Source: CAYZEZ01 sp964477295 | GTDB lineage: Bacteria > Bacteroidota > Bacteroidia > Bacteroidales > SM23-62 | NCBI GenBank assembly: GCA_964477295.1 | Contig: CAYZEZ010000183.1 | Location: forward strand, 1-10,267 | Direction of reading: 5' to 3' | Length of the DNA: 10,267 nt | In this document: positions 1 through 7,152 of the stretch, piece after piece | Layout: each line of letters starts with the position of its first letter | How positions within the stretch are numbered: the stretch's first letter is position 1 | Translations under genes and position numbers: made by a program | The notes under the pieces: model-generated | Told to the model about the DNA's origin: nothing | The model's database searches: none | Seen by the model: the letters and a program-made list of their open reading frames with translations, nothing else

Positions 1-896
1 ATATGGAAGAATATTGGAACGACCTGGCTGATGCCGGGTATGGACAGTGGCAGAGACACAGGTTGACTGAGCAGGGAGGCATTGGTGAATACGCATTCAG
101 TTTTGGAGCCAATTATGAAGATAAGTTTTATATGGGCGCAACTTTTGGCCTCCACCGGCTCAGATACAGTCGTTTTATCGACCACTACGAGGTGGATGAT
201 GAAGATGTAGTAGGTTATTTTGATTCCTTTACGTTCCGGGAAGACCTGGAAACTTACGGAACGGGGTATACCTTTAAGATGGGTATTATATACCGTCCGA
301 TCAGCCTGATTCGCATCGGGGCTGCTTTCCATATACCGACTTTTTATAAAATAAGAGAAGATTTTTATACATCAATAGATGCAACTTTTGATTCCGAACC
401 ATCGACATATGAGCGGGCTCCAATGAATACATTTGATTACTGGCTGAGGACACCATACAGGGCCATTGCAAGTGTTGCCATCCAGCTACCCAGGCTGGCG
501 GTTATAAGTGTTGACTATGAGTATATCGATTACACATCGTCTTACATGGACAGTCATGATTATACTTTTATAGATGAAAACCAGACCATTAAAAACATCT
601 ATAAACCTTCATCCAACATCCGGGCAGGCGGTGAGGTTCATTTTGGCACATTGTATCTCAGGGGAGGTATGGCTTTCTATGGCAGCCCATTTGTATCTGA
701 GGAAATCAACAGCGGTGCATACGATATACTGGGATCCGGGGGAATCGGTTTCAGATCAGAGAATGTGTTCTTCGATATGGGATATAGTGTGAAATTCAAT
801 GAAACAACTTATTATATGTATCCGGAAGAGATTTTCGGAGCCACTCTCAACAATCGTAAAAATATGTTTATGACGACCCTGGGATTCAGGTTCTAA
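1..896 (+). CDS. OMPP1/FadL/TodX-family outer membrane transport protein, 3' part
   Basis: This is the C-terminal part (at least 297 residues) of a probable outer-membrane beta-barrel that admits hydrophobic compounds such as fatty acids or aromatics. The frame is open at the left edge, so the ATG at position 3 is probably internal and the signal peptide and N-terminal plug are missing. Visible support: alternating aromatic strands ending in Phe (LGFRF), the family-like stretch TGYTFKMGIIYRP (residues 88-99) followed by RIGAAFHIPTFY (104-115), then RTPYRAIASVAI (149-160), VISVDYEYIDY (168-178) and NIRAGGEVHF (205-214). These resemble the last strands of Bacteroidetes 'outer membrane protein transport protein' members. 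It converges on the wbqC gene, with only a palindromic repeat between. Family assignment is by remembered pattern; the substrate cannot be told. Confidence 0.8.
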   Translation, partial: MEEYWNDLADAGYGQWQRHRLTEQGGIGEYAFSFGANYEDKFYMGATFGLHRLRYSRFIDHYEVDDEDVVGYFDSFTFREDLETYGTGYTFKMGIIYRPISLIRIGAAFHIPTFYKIREDFYTSIDATFDSEPSTYERAPMNTFDYWLRTPYRAIASVAIQLPRLAVISVDYEYIDYTSSYMDSHDYTFIDENQTIKNIYKPSSNIRAGGEVHFGTLYLRGGMAFYGSPFVSEEINSGAYDILGSGGIGFRSENVFFDMGYSVKFNETTYYMYPEEIFGATLNNRKNMFMTTLGFRF

Positions 897-909
897 GAAA
901 TATAGATTT

Positions 910-977
910 GTCATCCTGAACTCGTTTCAGGATCTGAACCAGCAGATAATCAGATCCTGAAATAAATTCAGGATGAC
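910..977. repeat. REP-like double palindrome (GTCATCCTGAA element)
   Basis: A 68-bp element has outer arms GTCATCCTGAA (910-920) and TTCAGGATGAC (967-977), a perfect 11-bp inverted repeat. Inner arms TCAGGATCTGA (927-937) and TCAGATCCTGA (950-960) are also perfect. The two 28-base halves pair at 25 of 28 positions. Each half also folds on itself (ATCCTGAA with TTCAGGAT), so either one long stem or two small hairpins can form. Its last base is the first base of the wbqC stop codon on the minus strand. It lies between two converging genes and could act as a bidirectional terminator, although there is no clear U-tract. The same sequence family recurs at 7153-7346. Confidence 0.85.
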
Positions 978-1648
978 TATTTTTCTGACTTTATACACCT
1001 CCTTAAGATTCCCACCGTTTTCGGACCTTCATTAAATAATAGATCAAGTATGCTCAGGTCGGCCTGGAACCCATGTTTATTTCCAAATACCTGGTAATAA
1101 TTCTCAGGTTGAAACATTGGATCAGCCTGGTCTCTTTTTTTTGGATGTATTGCCTCCCGGTAATCAGGAAAAGGGTAGTTCTGAGGCGAAATATATTCTT
1201 CAGAAAACTTAATTTCAGTTGATAACTCGATAAGTTCCAGCACTGTATTCAATAATCCACAATTGAAATCGAACAAAAATTTCTCCTTTCCCGAATAATA
1301 TTGAATCAGGTCATCAATATAGAACTCATAAAAAGGGGATGACCGGTAAGCAGATTCGATACTTTTCCAATGCAACTTTTGCCACCTCTTATCATATTCA
1401 ATCCTGACATCCTTTATAAAGGTTTTGTGCTCATCTCCTTTTTTTACCGGGATGGATAATGTTATGCGCCCATTGGCACCATATATCACACATCGGTTGC
1501 GATATGTCTGCCTGGAATAGTGCTCATACTTTTCAATGATAATGGTATCGTGGAGCAGAAATTTTGAAAAGTAGCGGACAGGTCCCAGATACGCAATGGA
1601 CAAGATCGCTGTACTATTTACAGGCTGGTTATAGGATGTCGGGGTCAC
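977..1648 (-). CDS. WbqC-family protein
   Basis: A 223-residue protein of the WbqC-like family, which takes its name from a gene in an O-antigen cluster; the biochemical role is not established. Recognisable parts are AILSIAYLGPVRYFSKFLLHD (about 14-34), the strongly conserved YEHYSRQTYRNRCVIYGANG (41-60) with LSIPVKK after it, DVRIEYDKRWQKLHWKSIES (80-99) and YRSSPFYEFY (101-110). The chosen start is a GTG at 1646-1648, because no ATG lies near the conserved N-terminus. That GTG overlaps the larB stop as GTGA, which suggests translational coupling. Relatives usually begin a few residues before the AILS motif, so about ten extra N-terminal residues are possible. It is the last gene of the lar transcript. 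In other Bacteroidota I recall this gene directly after the two lepB genes. Confidence 0.85.
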   Translation of the reverse strand: MTPTSYNQPVNSTAILSIAYLGPVRYFSKFLLHDTIIIEKYEHYSRQTYRNRCVIYGANGRITLSIPVKKGDEHKTFIKDVRIEYDKRWQKLHWKSIESAYRSSPFYEFYIDDLIQYYSGKEKFLFDFNCGLLNTVLELIELSTEIKFSEEYISPQNYPFPDYREAIHPKKRDQADPMFQPENYYQVFGNKHGFQADLSILDLLFNEGPKTVGILRRCIKSEK

Positions 1649-2391
1649 AACTGATTGATCATACTGGCCAGGTACCCGGCCCCGAAGCCATTATCAATAT
1701 TTACAACGCTTACACCTGAAGCACAACTGGTGAGCATTCCCAGCAGGGCAGATAGTCCGTTAAAATTGGCGCCATATCCAACGCTTGTGGGGACAGCGAT
1801 GATGGGCTTATCGATCAATCCCCCGACGATACTTGGCAGGGCTCCTTCCATACCCGCAATAACTATAACCACCCTGGCTTTCCTGATCTTTTCAAGATTG
1901 TCATATAAACGATGGATACCGGCTACGCCCACATCGAAAAACCGTTCCACTTTATTGCCAAATATTTCAGCGGTGGTTGCTGCTTCTTCTGCAACTGGTA
2001 TATCAGATGTGCCGGCAGTGAGGATGCCTATAAATGTTTTGGTAGATTTGATTTTATCATTTACAATAGTGATGGTCTTCCCCAGCTCATTGTATTCTGC
2101 CTCAGGAAGGCTTTTCTTTACAACACTAAAGATCTCCTTGTTTGCCCTGGTGCCCAGGATATTGTTTTTCCTGGTATTCATATACTCCATGATGGACCTG
2201 ACCTGTTCGGGTGTTTTCCCCTGGCAGAATATAACCTCTGGATAGCCAGTTCTTAATTCCCTGTGATTATCCACTTTAGCATATCCCAGATCCTTATATG
2301 GAAGCTCTTTAAGTTGTTCCAGGGCAGACTCTACTTTCAGCGTTCCCTGCCTGACTTCATCGAGAATGTGTTTTATACTGTCTGTTTTCAT
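1645..2391 (-). CDS. larB: Nickel pincer cofactor biosynthesis protein LarB (NaAD carboxylase/hydrolase)
   Basis: LarB performs the first step of NPN cofactor synthesis: it carboxylates the pyridinium ring of nicotinic acid adenine dinucleotide and hydrolyses the phosphoanhydride. The 248-residue length is normal. An N-terminal helical region (1-50) precedes a PurE/AIR-carboxylase-like domain. Visible motifs are RTGYPEVIFCQGKTPEQV (47-64), ILGTRA (78-83), ILTAGTSDIPVAEEA (123-137), VIAGMEGALPSIVGGL (177-192), PTSVGYGANFNGLSALLGML (201-220) and CASGVSVVNIDNGFGAG (223-239). C223 aligns by motif with the Cys that forms a covalent adduct with NAD in the Lactiplantibacillus enzyme, and E182 lies in the conserved GMEGALP. 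The start overlaps the larE stop by 4 bp (ATGA), and the stop overlaps the next gene by 4 bp. Confidence 0.95.
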   Translation of the reverse strand: MKTDSIKHILDEVRQGTLKVESALEQLKELPYKDLGYAKVDNHRELRTGYPEVIFCQGKTPEQVRSIMEYMNTRKNNILGTRANKEIFSVVKKSLPEAEYNELGKTITIVNDKIKSTKTFIGILTAGTSDIPVAEEAATTAEIFGNKVERFFDVGVAGIHRLYDNLEKIRKARVVIVIAGMEGALPSIVGGLIDKPIIAVPTSVGYGANFNGLSALLGMLTSCASGVSVVNIDNGFGAGYLASMINQL

Positions 2392-3197
2392 TTCTTAAAA
2401 AGTTCTTTATAACTCCCTGTTCTATATCCTTCCAGGTCCAGTGTTACATACTGAAAACCATATCTCTTAAGTTGATGGCTGATCTTATCTATCAGGCTCT
2501 CGCTGAAGATACGGGCAATGTTTTCCGGACTGGTTTCTATCCTGGCCAGGTCTTCATGAGAACGAACCCTGACTGCCCGTATGCCCATGTCGATTAAATA
2601 CTTCTCTGACTTCTCAATTCTCTTCAAATCTTCCAGCTTTGTTTCCTTATCGTAGGGTAATCTGGTTAGTAAACATGCATATGCCGGTTTTTCCCAGGTT
2701 GGCAGATCCTTAATTTTTGAATAATGACGGATCTCCTTTTTAGTGAATCCTGTCTCTTTTAGAGGGCTGATAACGTTTAATTCCTTTAGGGCCTTCATGC
2801 CTGGCCGGTCATCCTCTGAATCTTCTGCATTGGTGCCATCCATCACATGATCAAATCCATGGCTCCTGGCAACCTCTTTTAGCATATTGAATATAAATGT
2901 CTTACATAAATAACATCGGTCTTTGGGATTATTCCTGATGGGTTCGGCAATGCCTGCATTGACAATGATTTGCCTGACCTGTAGTTTATTGGCCAGCTCT
3001 GTCGCTTCTTCAATTTCCCAATCCGGGATGTATGGTGAGTTGATGGTCATGGCCAGAACATTGTCGCCAAATGCATCCCTGGCAGCCTGCAATAAAAAAG
3101 TACTGTCAACTCCACCTGAAAAAGCAATGGCAGCTTTTTTAAATGGCTTAAGATAATCTATCAGGATTTTATATGTCGGAGCTTCAGGTACTTTCAT
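2388..3197 (-). CDS. larE: ATP-dependent sulfur transferase LarE
   Basis: LarE adenylates the pyridine carboxylate made by LarB and inserts sulfur, giving the thiocarboxylates that later bind nickel. The 269-residue protein has an N-terminal PP-loop ATPase motif SGGVDST (27-33), the conserved GTNAED (121-126), EKPAYACLLTRLPY (169-182) and the C-terminal GYRTGSYKELF (257-267). It contains exactly three cysteines: C95 and C98 in DRCYLCK, and C175 in the position of the sacrificial cysteine of the single-Cys enzyme. Some LarE proteins bind a [4Fe-4S] cluster through three cysteines and use it as sulfur carrier rather than destroying a Cys; the pattern here fits that type, which is my inference. 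It starts 3 bp after larC and overlaps larB by 4 bp. Confidence 0.94.
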   Translation of the reverse strand: MKVPEAPTYKILIDYLKPFKKAAIAFSGGVDSTFLLQAARDAFGDNVLAMTINSPYIPDWEIEEATELANKLQVRQIIVNAGIAEPIRNNPKDRCYLCKTFIFNMLKEVARSHGFDHVMDGTNAEDSEDDRPGMKALKELNVISPLKETGFTKKEIRHYSKIKDLPTWEKPAYACLLTRLPYDKETKLEDLKRIEKSEKYLIDMGIRAVRVRSHEDLARIETSPENIARIFSESLIDKISHQLKRYGFQYVTLDLEGYRTGSYKELFKK

Positions 3198-3200
3198 ATT

Positions 3201-4406
3201 CTAAGATTTTTGAATAAGGCGATTGATCTCCTGGTAAACCTTCTGAACAGGTATCCCTTGCTCCCTGGCAATCCTGACACATTCTTCATATTCAGGTTTG
3301 GATTTCAATTTTTCACCCCTGTAAATTGCTGTTTTAATAGTTACCTCGCCATATTTTGTTTTTAAGAGGTATGTCTCCCTTTCCAGCAGCATTTTTTTTA
3401 CTTCATACTTTCTGATTCCTAAACTGGTTGTTTGTGTAAGGAGTATATCGGTAATTATTTGTTCATTATCGACACTGCACAGAACGCTGAGTTTCGATGC
3501 TGGTCTTGATTTTTTCATAATGATAGGAGTAATGAAAACATCATGGGCTCCGTTTTCAAACAGTAAGTCCATAATGTAACCATAAATCTCCGGATTCATA
3601 TCATCGATGTTACATTCTATGATAGTGGCTTTATGGGTTTCAGGTGACGAATGATGTTTATTCTCTTCATGTGCCAGAAAAACACGCAAAACATTGGGTA
3701 TCTCCAACTGTTTTGAACCTAAGCCATAGGCGGTTTTATCAATTTGAAACCGGTATGTATCTGTAAATTCATCAACCACAGTCGCCAGAATAGCGGCACC
3801 GGTCGGTGTGGTGGTTTCTGTATTGACGGCACCCGACTTTACAGGAATCCCTGCAAGTAATTCAACGGTGGCCGGGGCAGGGACAGGGAATGTTCCATGT
3901 TCACATTTCACAAATCCACCACCAACCTCAATGCTGGATGCCATTATTTTATCAGGCTTCAGATATTGTAAGCATATGGCTGCACCTACAATGTCAATGA
4001 TAGAATCCACTGCACCTACCTCATGGAAATGAATCTCTTCAATGGTCTTATTATGGATTATTGCTTCTGCTTCGGCTAATTTTCTAAAGATTTGAATACT
4101 GTTTTCCTTTATTTTATTATCAAGTTTGCTGTTTTCAATCAAATTCTTAATCTCAGTAAAACCCCTGTGGTGGTGGTGATGATCATGTTGATGGCCGGAA
4201 TGGTTTTTCTCTTCCAGCACCACATCTACTTTGGTTCCTGAAATCCCGTTTTTGTTATTTTTACTGATACGTAATGAATATCCATCCAGTTCGAGCTTTG
4301 CTAATTCTTCAATAAGGTGATCGGGAGGGACACCCAGATCAACCATGGCTCCAAGGTTCATGTCACCACTTATTCCCGCAAAACAATCGTAATAAAGGAT
4401 TGTCAT
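3201..4406 (-). CDS. larC: Nickel insertase LarC (CTP-dependent cyclometallase), single uninterrupted ORF
   Basis: LarC inserts nickel into the thiocarboxylated nucleotide in a CTP-dependent reaction, completing the NPN cofactor. The 401 residues cover both halves of the family. The N-terminal part has YDCFAGISGDM (6-16), IHFHEVGAVDSIIDIVGA (125-142), GGGFVKCEHGTFPVPAPAT (162-180) and TTTPTGAAIL (198-207). The C-terminal part has ATIIECNIDDMNPEIYGY (260-277) and FITPIIMKKSRPASKLSVL (291-309). A His-rich linker at 69-80 (HSGHQHDHHHHH) is typical of nickel-handling proteins. In Lactiplantibacillus plantarum the gene is split into larC1 and larC2 joined by a programmed frameshift; here no frameshift is needed. 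It is the first gene of the leftward operon, with its promoter in the 249-bp divergent gap. Confidence 0.94.
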   Translation of the reverse strand: MTILYYDCFAGISGDMNLGAMVDLGVPPDHLIEELAKLELDGYSLRISKNNKNGISGTKVDVVLEEKNHSGHQHDHHHHHRGFTEIKNLIENSKLDNKIKENSIQIFRKLAEAEAIIHNKTIEEIHFHEVGAVDSIIDIVGAAICLQYLKPDKIMASSIEVGGGFVKCEHGTFPVPAPATVELLAGIPVKSGAVNTETTTPTGAAILATVVDEFTDTYRFQIDKTAYGLGSKQLEIPNVLRVFLAHEENKHHSSPETHKATIIECNIDDMNPEIYGYIMDLLFENGAHDVFITPIIMKKSRPASKLSVLCSVDNEQIITDILLTQTTSLGIRKYEVKKMLLERETYLLKTKYGEVTIKTAIYRGEKLKSKPEYEECVRIAREQGIPVQKVYQEINRLIQKS

Positions 4407-4443
4407 ACAACGTTTTATATTAAGAAAAGAATGAAAGAGCTTG

Positions 4444-4451
4444 TAAAGTTA
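4444..4451 (-). promoter_or_regulatory. Weak candidate -7 box for the lar operon
   Basis: On the minus strand TAACTTTA matches seven of eight positions of a TAnnTTTG -7 box, 37 bp upstream of the larC ATG. A minus-strand TTTG (4465-4468) is present, but its 13-bp spacing is shorter than the usual 17-23 bp. It is offered only as the best candidate in the region. Confidence 0.25.
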
Positions 4452-4615
4452 AATTATTTTTCATCAAATGAAGATTCAGGAGGTGGAAGCTATCATTCAA
4501 TACGGGTAAAATATAAATATAAGGCTTTGATAATCATAATATTAATAATTATTTAGATGGATTCAAATTTGGATATCTTAATATCTGGACGGGTAAATTT
4601 TTCAATATTAAAGAT

Positions 4616-4623
4616 TAACTTTG
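4616..4623 (+). promoter_or_regulatory. Bacteroidetes-type -7 box upstream of the DUF362 gene
   Basis: TAACTTTG matches the Bacteroidetes primary-sigma -7 consensus TAnnTTTG at every fixed base and ends 32 bp before the DUF362 ATG, implying a short leader of about 25 bases. The expected -33 TTTG about 19-20 bp upstream (near 4592-4597) is not visible, so the promoter may be weak or activator-dependent. No Shine-Dalgarno sequence precedes the ATG; the leader is A-rich, as is common in this phylum. Confidence 0.5.
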
Positions 4624-4655
4624 CCTTTTAGTCAGGAATATCCAAAATTAATAAT

Positions 4656-5573
4656 ATGAAGCGCAGGGATTTTATTAGAAAAGGTATTGGTGCCGGTATT
4701 GTCACAGGATCAGCCATGGCTATTCCGGGCATGAAGAGCGTATTTGCTAATGCTGTAAACTTACAGGAATATGATCTGGTTGCTGTAAAAGGCGGCGAGC
4801 CAGGGATTATGTTTGATAAAGCCATCCTTTCACTGGGTGGAATGAAAAAGTATGTGAAGCAGAACCAGACCGTTGTAATTAAACCTAATATTGGTTGGGA
4901 TGCAACACCTGAACGGGCTGCTAATACAAATCCGGAGTTAATTGCCAGGATTGTGGAACATTGCCTGTCAGCCGGTGCTAAATCGGTATATGTCTTTGAT
5001 CATACCACAAATGAATGGACCAGAACATATAAAAGCAGCGGGATTGAAAAAGCAGCGAAAGATGCAGGAGCAAAAATTGCTACCGGTAACAGTGAGGGTC
5101 ATTACCAGGAGATTACAGTTAGTCAGGGTAAGGTGCTTAAGAAGGTCAAGATACACGAATTAATTCTTGAGTCAGATGTGTTTATTAATGTTCCTGTATT
5201 GAAGAATCATGGAGGTACAACCCTCACCCTGGCAATGAAAAACCTGATGGGGATTGTGTGGGACCGCAGGTTCTGGCATGATAACGACCTGCATCAGTGC
5301 ATTGCTGACCTGACAACAGAGATAAAACCCGACCTGAACATTATGGATGCTTACAGGGTGATGATGAGGAACGGACCCAGGGGTGTTTCTGTAAGTGACC
5401 TTGTGCTTATGAAATCATTATTGGTCTCTAAGGATATTGTTGCCATAGACGCTGCATCTGCAAAACTATTTGGAAAGGAACCTGAACAAATCAAGCACAT
5501 AAGGGTAGCTGATGAGATGGGGGTGGGTACTTCCGACCTGTCCAGCCTCAATATCAACAGAATAAAAGTGTGA
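4656..5573 (+). CDS. Tat-exported DUF362-domain protein
   Basis: A 305-residue protein of the DUF362 family, whose biochemical function is not established. The start is fixed by an immediate twin-arginine signal, KRRDFIRK (2-9), followed by a hydrophobic stretch (10-24) and a likely cleavage site near A31 or A33 (VFANA), so the protein should be exported folded, perhaps with a cofactor. The mature part has family-like motifs: VVIKPNIGW (73-81), TNPELIARIVEHCLSAGAKSV (91-111), FINVPVLKNH (176-185) and TLTLAMKNLMGIVWDRR (189-205), and IVAIDAASAKLFG (261-273). There is no ferredoxin motif in this protein (cysteines only at 103 and 215), while some relatives carry one. Its stop is 4 bp before the polyferredoxin start, so the two form an operon and probably a redox pair in the periplasm. 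Confidence 0.85.
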   Translation: MKRRDFIRKGIGAGIVTGSAMAIPGMKSVFANAVNLQEYDLVAVKGGEPGIMFDKAILSLGGMKKYVKQNQTVVIKPNIGWDATPERAANTNPELIARIVEHCLSAGAKSVYVFDHTTNEWTRTYKSSGIEKAAKDAGAKIATGNSEGHYQEITVSQGKVLKKVKIHELILESDVFINVPVLKNHGGTTLTLAMKNLMGIVWDRRFWHDNDLHQCIADLTTEIKPDLNIMDAYRVMMRNGPRGVSVSDLVLMKSLLVSKDIVAIDAASAKLFGKEPEQIKHIRVADEMGVGTSDLSSLNINRIKV

Positions 5574-5577
5574 TTTC

Positions 5578-7143
5578 ATGAACCAGGCTCATTTAAAAAA
5601 GATCAGGGTAGCCATATCACTGGTCTTTTTCCTGTTACTGACCTTTCTTTTTATTGATTTCAGGAAACAGCTCCCGGAGGAGGTTTATGATACTTTCACT
5701 TATCTCCAGTTTATCCCGTCTTTCCTGAGATTCATTTCTGTATTATCTGTTTCCGTTGTAGGCTTTGCTGTCGTCATCGTTCTTACAACACTTTTTGGCA
5801 GGGTATATTGTTCAACAATTTGTCCGCTTGGCATAATGATGGATGTTTTTAGCTGGTTCAAGAAACGGATTATTAAAAAGAGCAGGTTCAGATATTCCAG
5901 CCCGATCAATTATTTGCGATATTCTTTGCTGGCAATAACGATTGTATTTTATTTATTTGGTTCTGTTTTCTTTTTAAACTTACTGGATCCGTTCAGTATT
6001 TTCGGACGAATCATTTCCGACTTTTTCCAGCCCGGGTATATCGGATTGAATAATTTAGGAGCCAGGTTACTCGAGAAAGTCAATATTTATTTTTTATTTC
6101 CTGAAGATATCAGCTATGCCCGGGTATGGACCTATTTTGTCTCGGGAGCTTTTCTGGTTCTGATCCTTTGGTTATCACTTTCCAACGGCAGGATTTATTG
6201 TAATACGGTTTGTCCGGTGGGTACCTTGCTGGGACTGATCTCTAGAAAATCCTCTTTTCAGATCAAAATGCTTGAGGAGAAATGTACAAAGTGCGGGAAA
6301 TGCATGTTTGCCTGTAAATCATCCTGCATTCGTGTTAAAGATCTTACAGTTGATTTTTCCAGGTGCGTGGGATGCTTTAATTGCATTTCAGTGTGCGATG
6401 ATGATGCCATTAAATTTGTGTCTTATTCCAAAAAGCAATTAAGTGTATCACCGGTTGATTCGGACCGGAGAAAAGCATTAACCACTTTCGGTGCCATAAT
6501 GATAGGTTTATTTGGATTCCGGAAATCATTAAGGGCCCAGGTGGTTGTTGAGAATAAATTCCCAACCGAAATTGAACCGGTCAAGCATTTTACTATAACT
6601 CCACCGGGATCCCTGGGATTGAAGCATTTCACAGATACTTGTACGGCCTGTCACCTGTGTGTAAGTGCATGTCCCACACAAGTATTACAACCTTCATTTC
6701 TTGAATACGGCCTGGCCGGCATAATGCAGCCCTTCATGGATTATAAGACCAATTATTGCAATTTCGAGTGTATAATTTGTTCGGAGGTTTGTCCTACAGG
6801 TGCAATCATGAGTTTAGCGGCCGAGAATAAAAAAACAACCCAGATAGGCAATGTAAATTTTATAACTGAGAATTGCGTTGTTTATACTGATAATACTTCA
6901 TGCGGATCCTGTTCAGAACATTGTCCTACCCAGGCTGTGCGGATGGTGCCTTATTACGGTGAGCTAACCATTCCCGAGATAAGACCAGAAATATGTATTG
7001 GTTGCGGAGCTTGTGAACACGCCTGTCCTACCAAACCTTTTAAAGCCATATTCGTTGATGGACACGAATTCCACCAGGTGGCACAATTGCCTGATGAAGA
7101 AGCTCTTGAGCAGCCTGATGTAGAGGAGGATTTTCCGTTTTAG
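5578..7143 (+). CDS. Membrane-bound polyferredoxin, NapH-like/NapG-like fusion
   Basis: A 521-residue electron-transfer protein. The N-terminal half resembles NapH/MauN/CcoG-type membrane proteins: hydrophobic segments at about 10-27, 52-74, 113-134 and 185-203, two C-x3-C-P motifs (C78/C82 and C208/C212), then two [4Fe-4S] motifs (C236, 239, 242, 246 and C263, 266, 269, 273). A twin arginine at R297-R298 followed by a hydrophobic stretch (301-315) then precedes a NapG-like domain with four further motifs: C355/358/361/365, C394/398/401/405, C433/442/445/449 and C473/476/479/483. Basic residues cluster after segment 2 (FKKRIIKKSRFR) and segment 4, which places the first two clusters in the cytoplasm and the last four outside. 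It could carry electrons between quinones or a cytoplasmic donor and a periplasmic partner, plausibly the DUF362 protein; that is inference. The C-terminal tail is acidic. Confidence 0.88.
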   Translation: MNQAHLKKIRVAISLVFFLLLTFLFIDFRKQLPEEVYDTFTYLQFIPSFLRFISVLSVSVVGFAVVIVLTTLFGRVYCSTICPLGIMMDVFSWFKKRIIKKSRFRYSSPINYLRYSLLAITIVFYLFGSVFFLNLLDPFSIFGRIISDFFQPGYIGLNNLGARLLEKVNIYFLFPEDISYARVWTYFVSGAFLVLILWLSLSNGRIYCNTVCPVGTLLGLISRKSSFQIKMLEEKCTKCGKCMFACKSSCIRVKDLTVDFSRCVGCFNCISVCDDDAIKFVSYSKKQLSVSPVDSDRRKALTTFGAIMIGLFGFRKSLRAQVVVENKFPTEIEPVKHFTITPPGSLGLKHFTDTCTACHLCVSACPTQVLQPSFLEYGLAGIMQPFMDYKTNYCNFECIICSEVCPTGAIMSLAAENKKTTQIGNVNFITENCVVYTDNTSCGSCSEHCPTQAVRMVPYYGELTIPEIRPEICIGCGACEHACPTKPFKAIFVDGHEFHQVAQLPDEEALEQPDVEEDFPF

Positions 7144-7152
7144 GTGAGGAAT

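Larger units (their letters stand above)
4407..4655. other. Divergent AT-rich intergenic region
   Basis: This 249-bp region separates the larC start (leftward) from the DUF362 start (rightward) and must carry promoters for both units. It is very AT-rich, especially 4505-4555. Near the DUF362 side, GATAT (4572-4576) and ATATC (4581-4585) form an inverted repeat with a 4-bp spacer, and ATATCT is also repeated directly (4573-4578 and 4581-4586). This could be a regulator site but may be chance in AT-rich DNA. A short reading frame at 4431-4556 (41 codons) runs through the AT-rich part and looks like chance. I see no tRNA, riboswitch or clear terminator. Confidence 0.6.

Noticed and set aside
910..977. 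CRISPR-like repeat
   Set aside because: There is a single palindromic unit with no regular spacing or spacers, and the other copies are degraded and adjacent rather than arrayed.
1655..2245. A 196-codon open frame on the plus strand opposite larB
   Set aside because: It is fully antisense to a confidently identified larB with intact family motifs, and its translation shows no family features.
3201..4406. Possible programmed frameshift joining larC1 and larC2
   Set aside because: The gene is open from end to end in one frame and contains all family motifs of both halves.
4431..4556. A 41-codon reading frame on the plus strand ending in a run of Ile/Leu, like a tiny membrane peptide
   Set aside because: The hydrophobic end comes from AT-rich low-complexity DNA, it has no recognisable motif, and it lies in the promoter region of two divergent operons.
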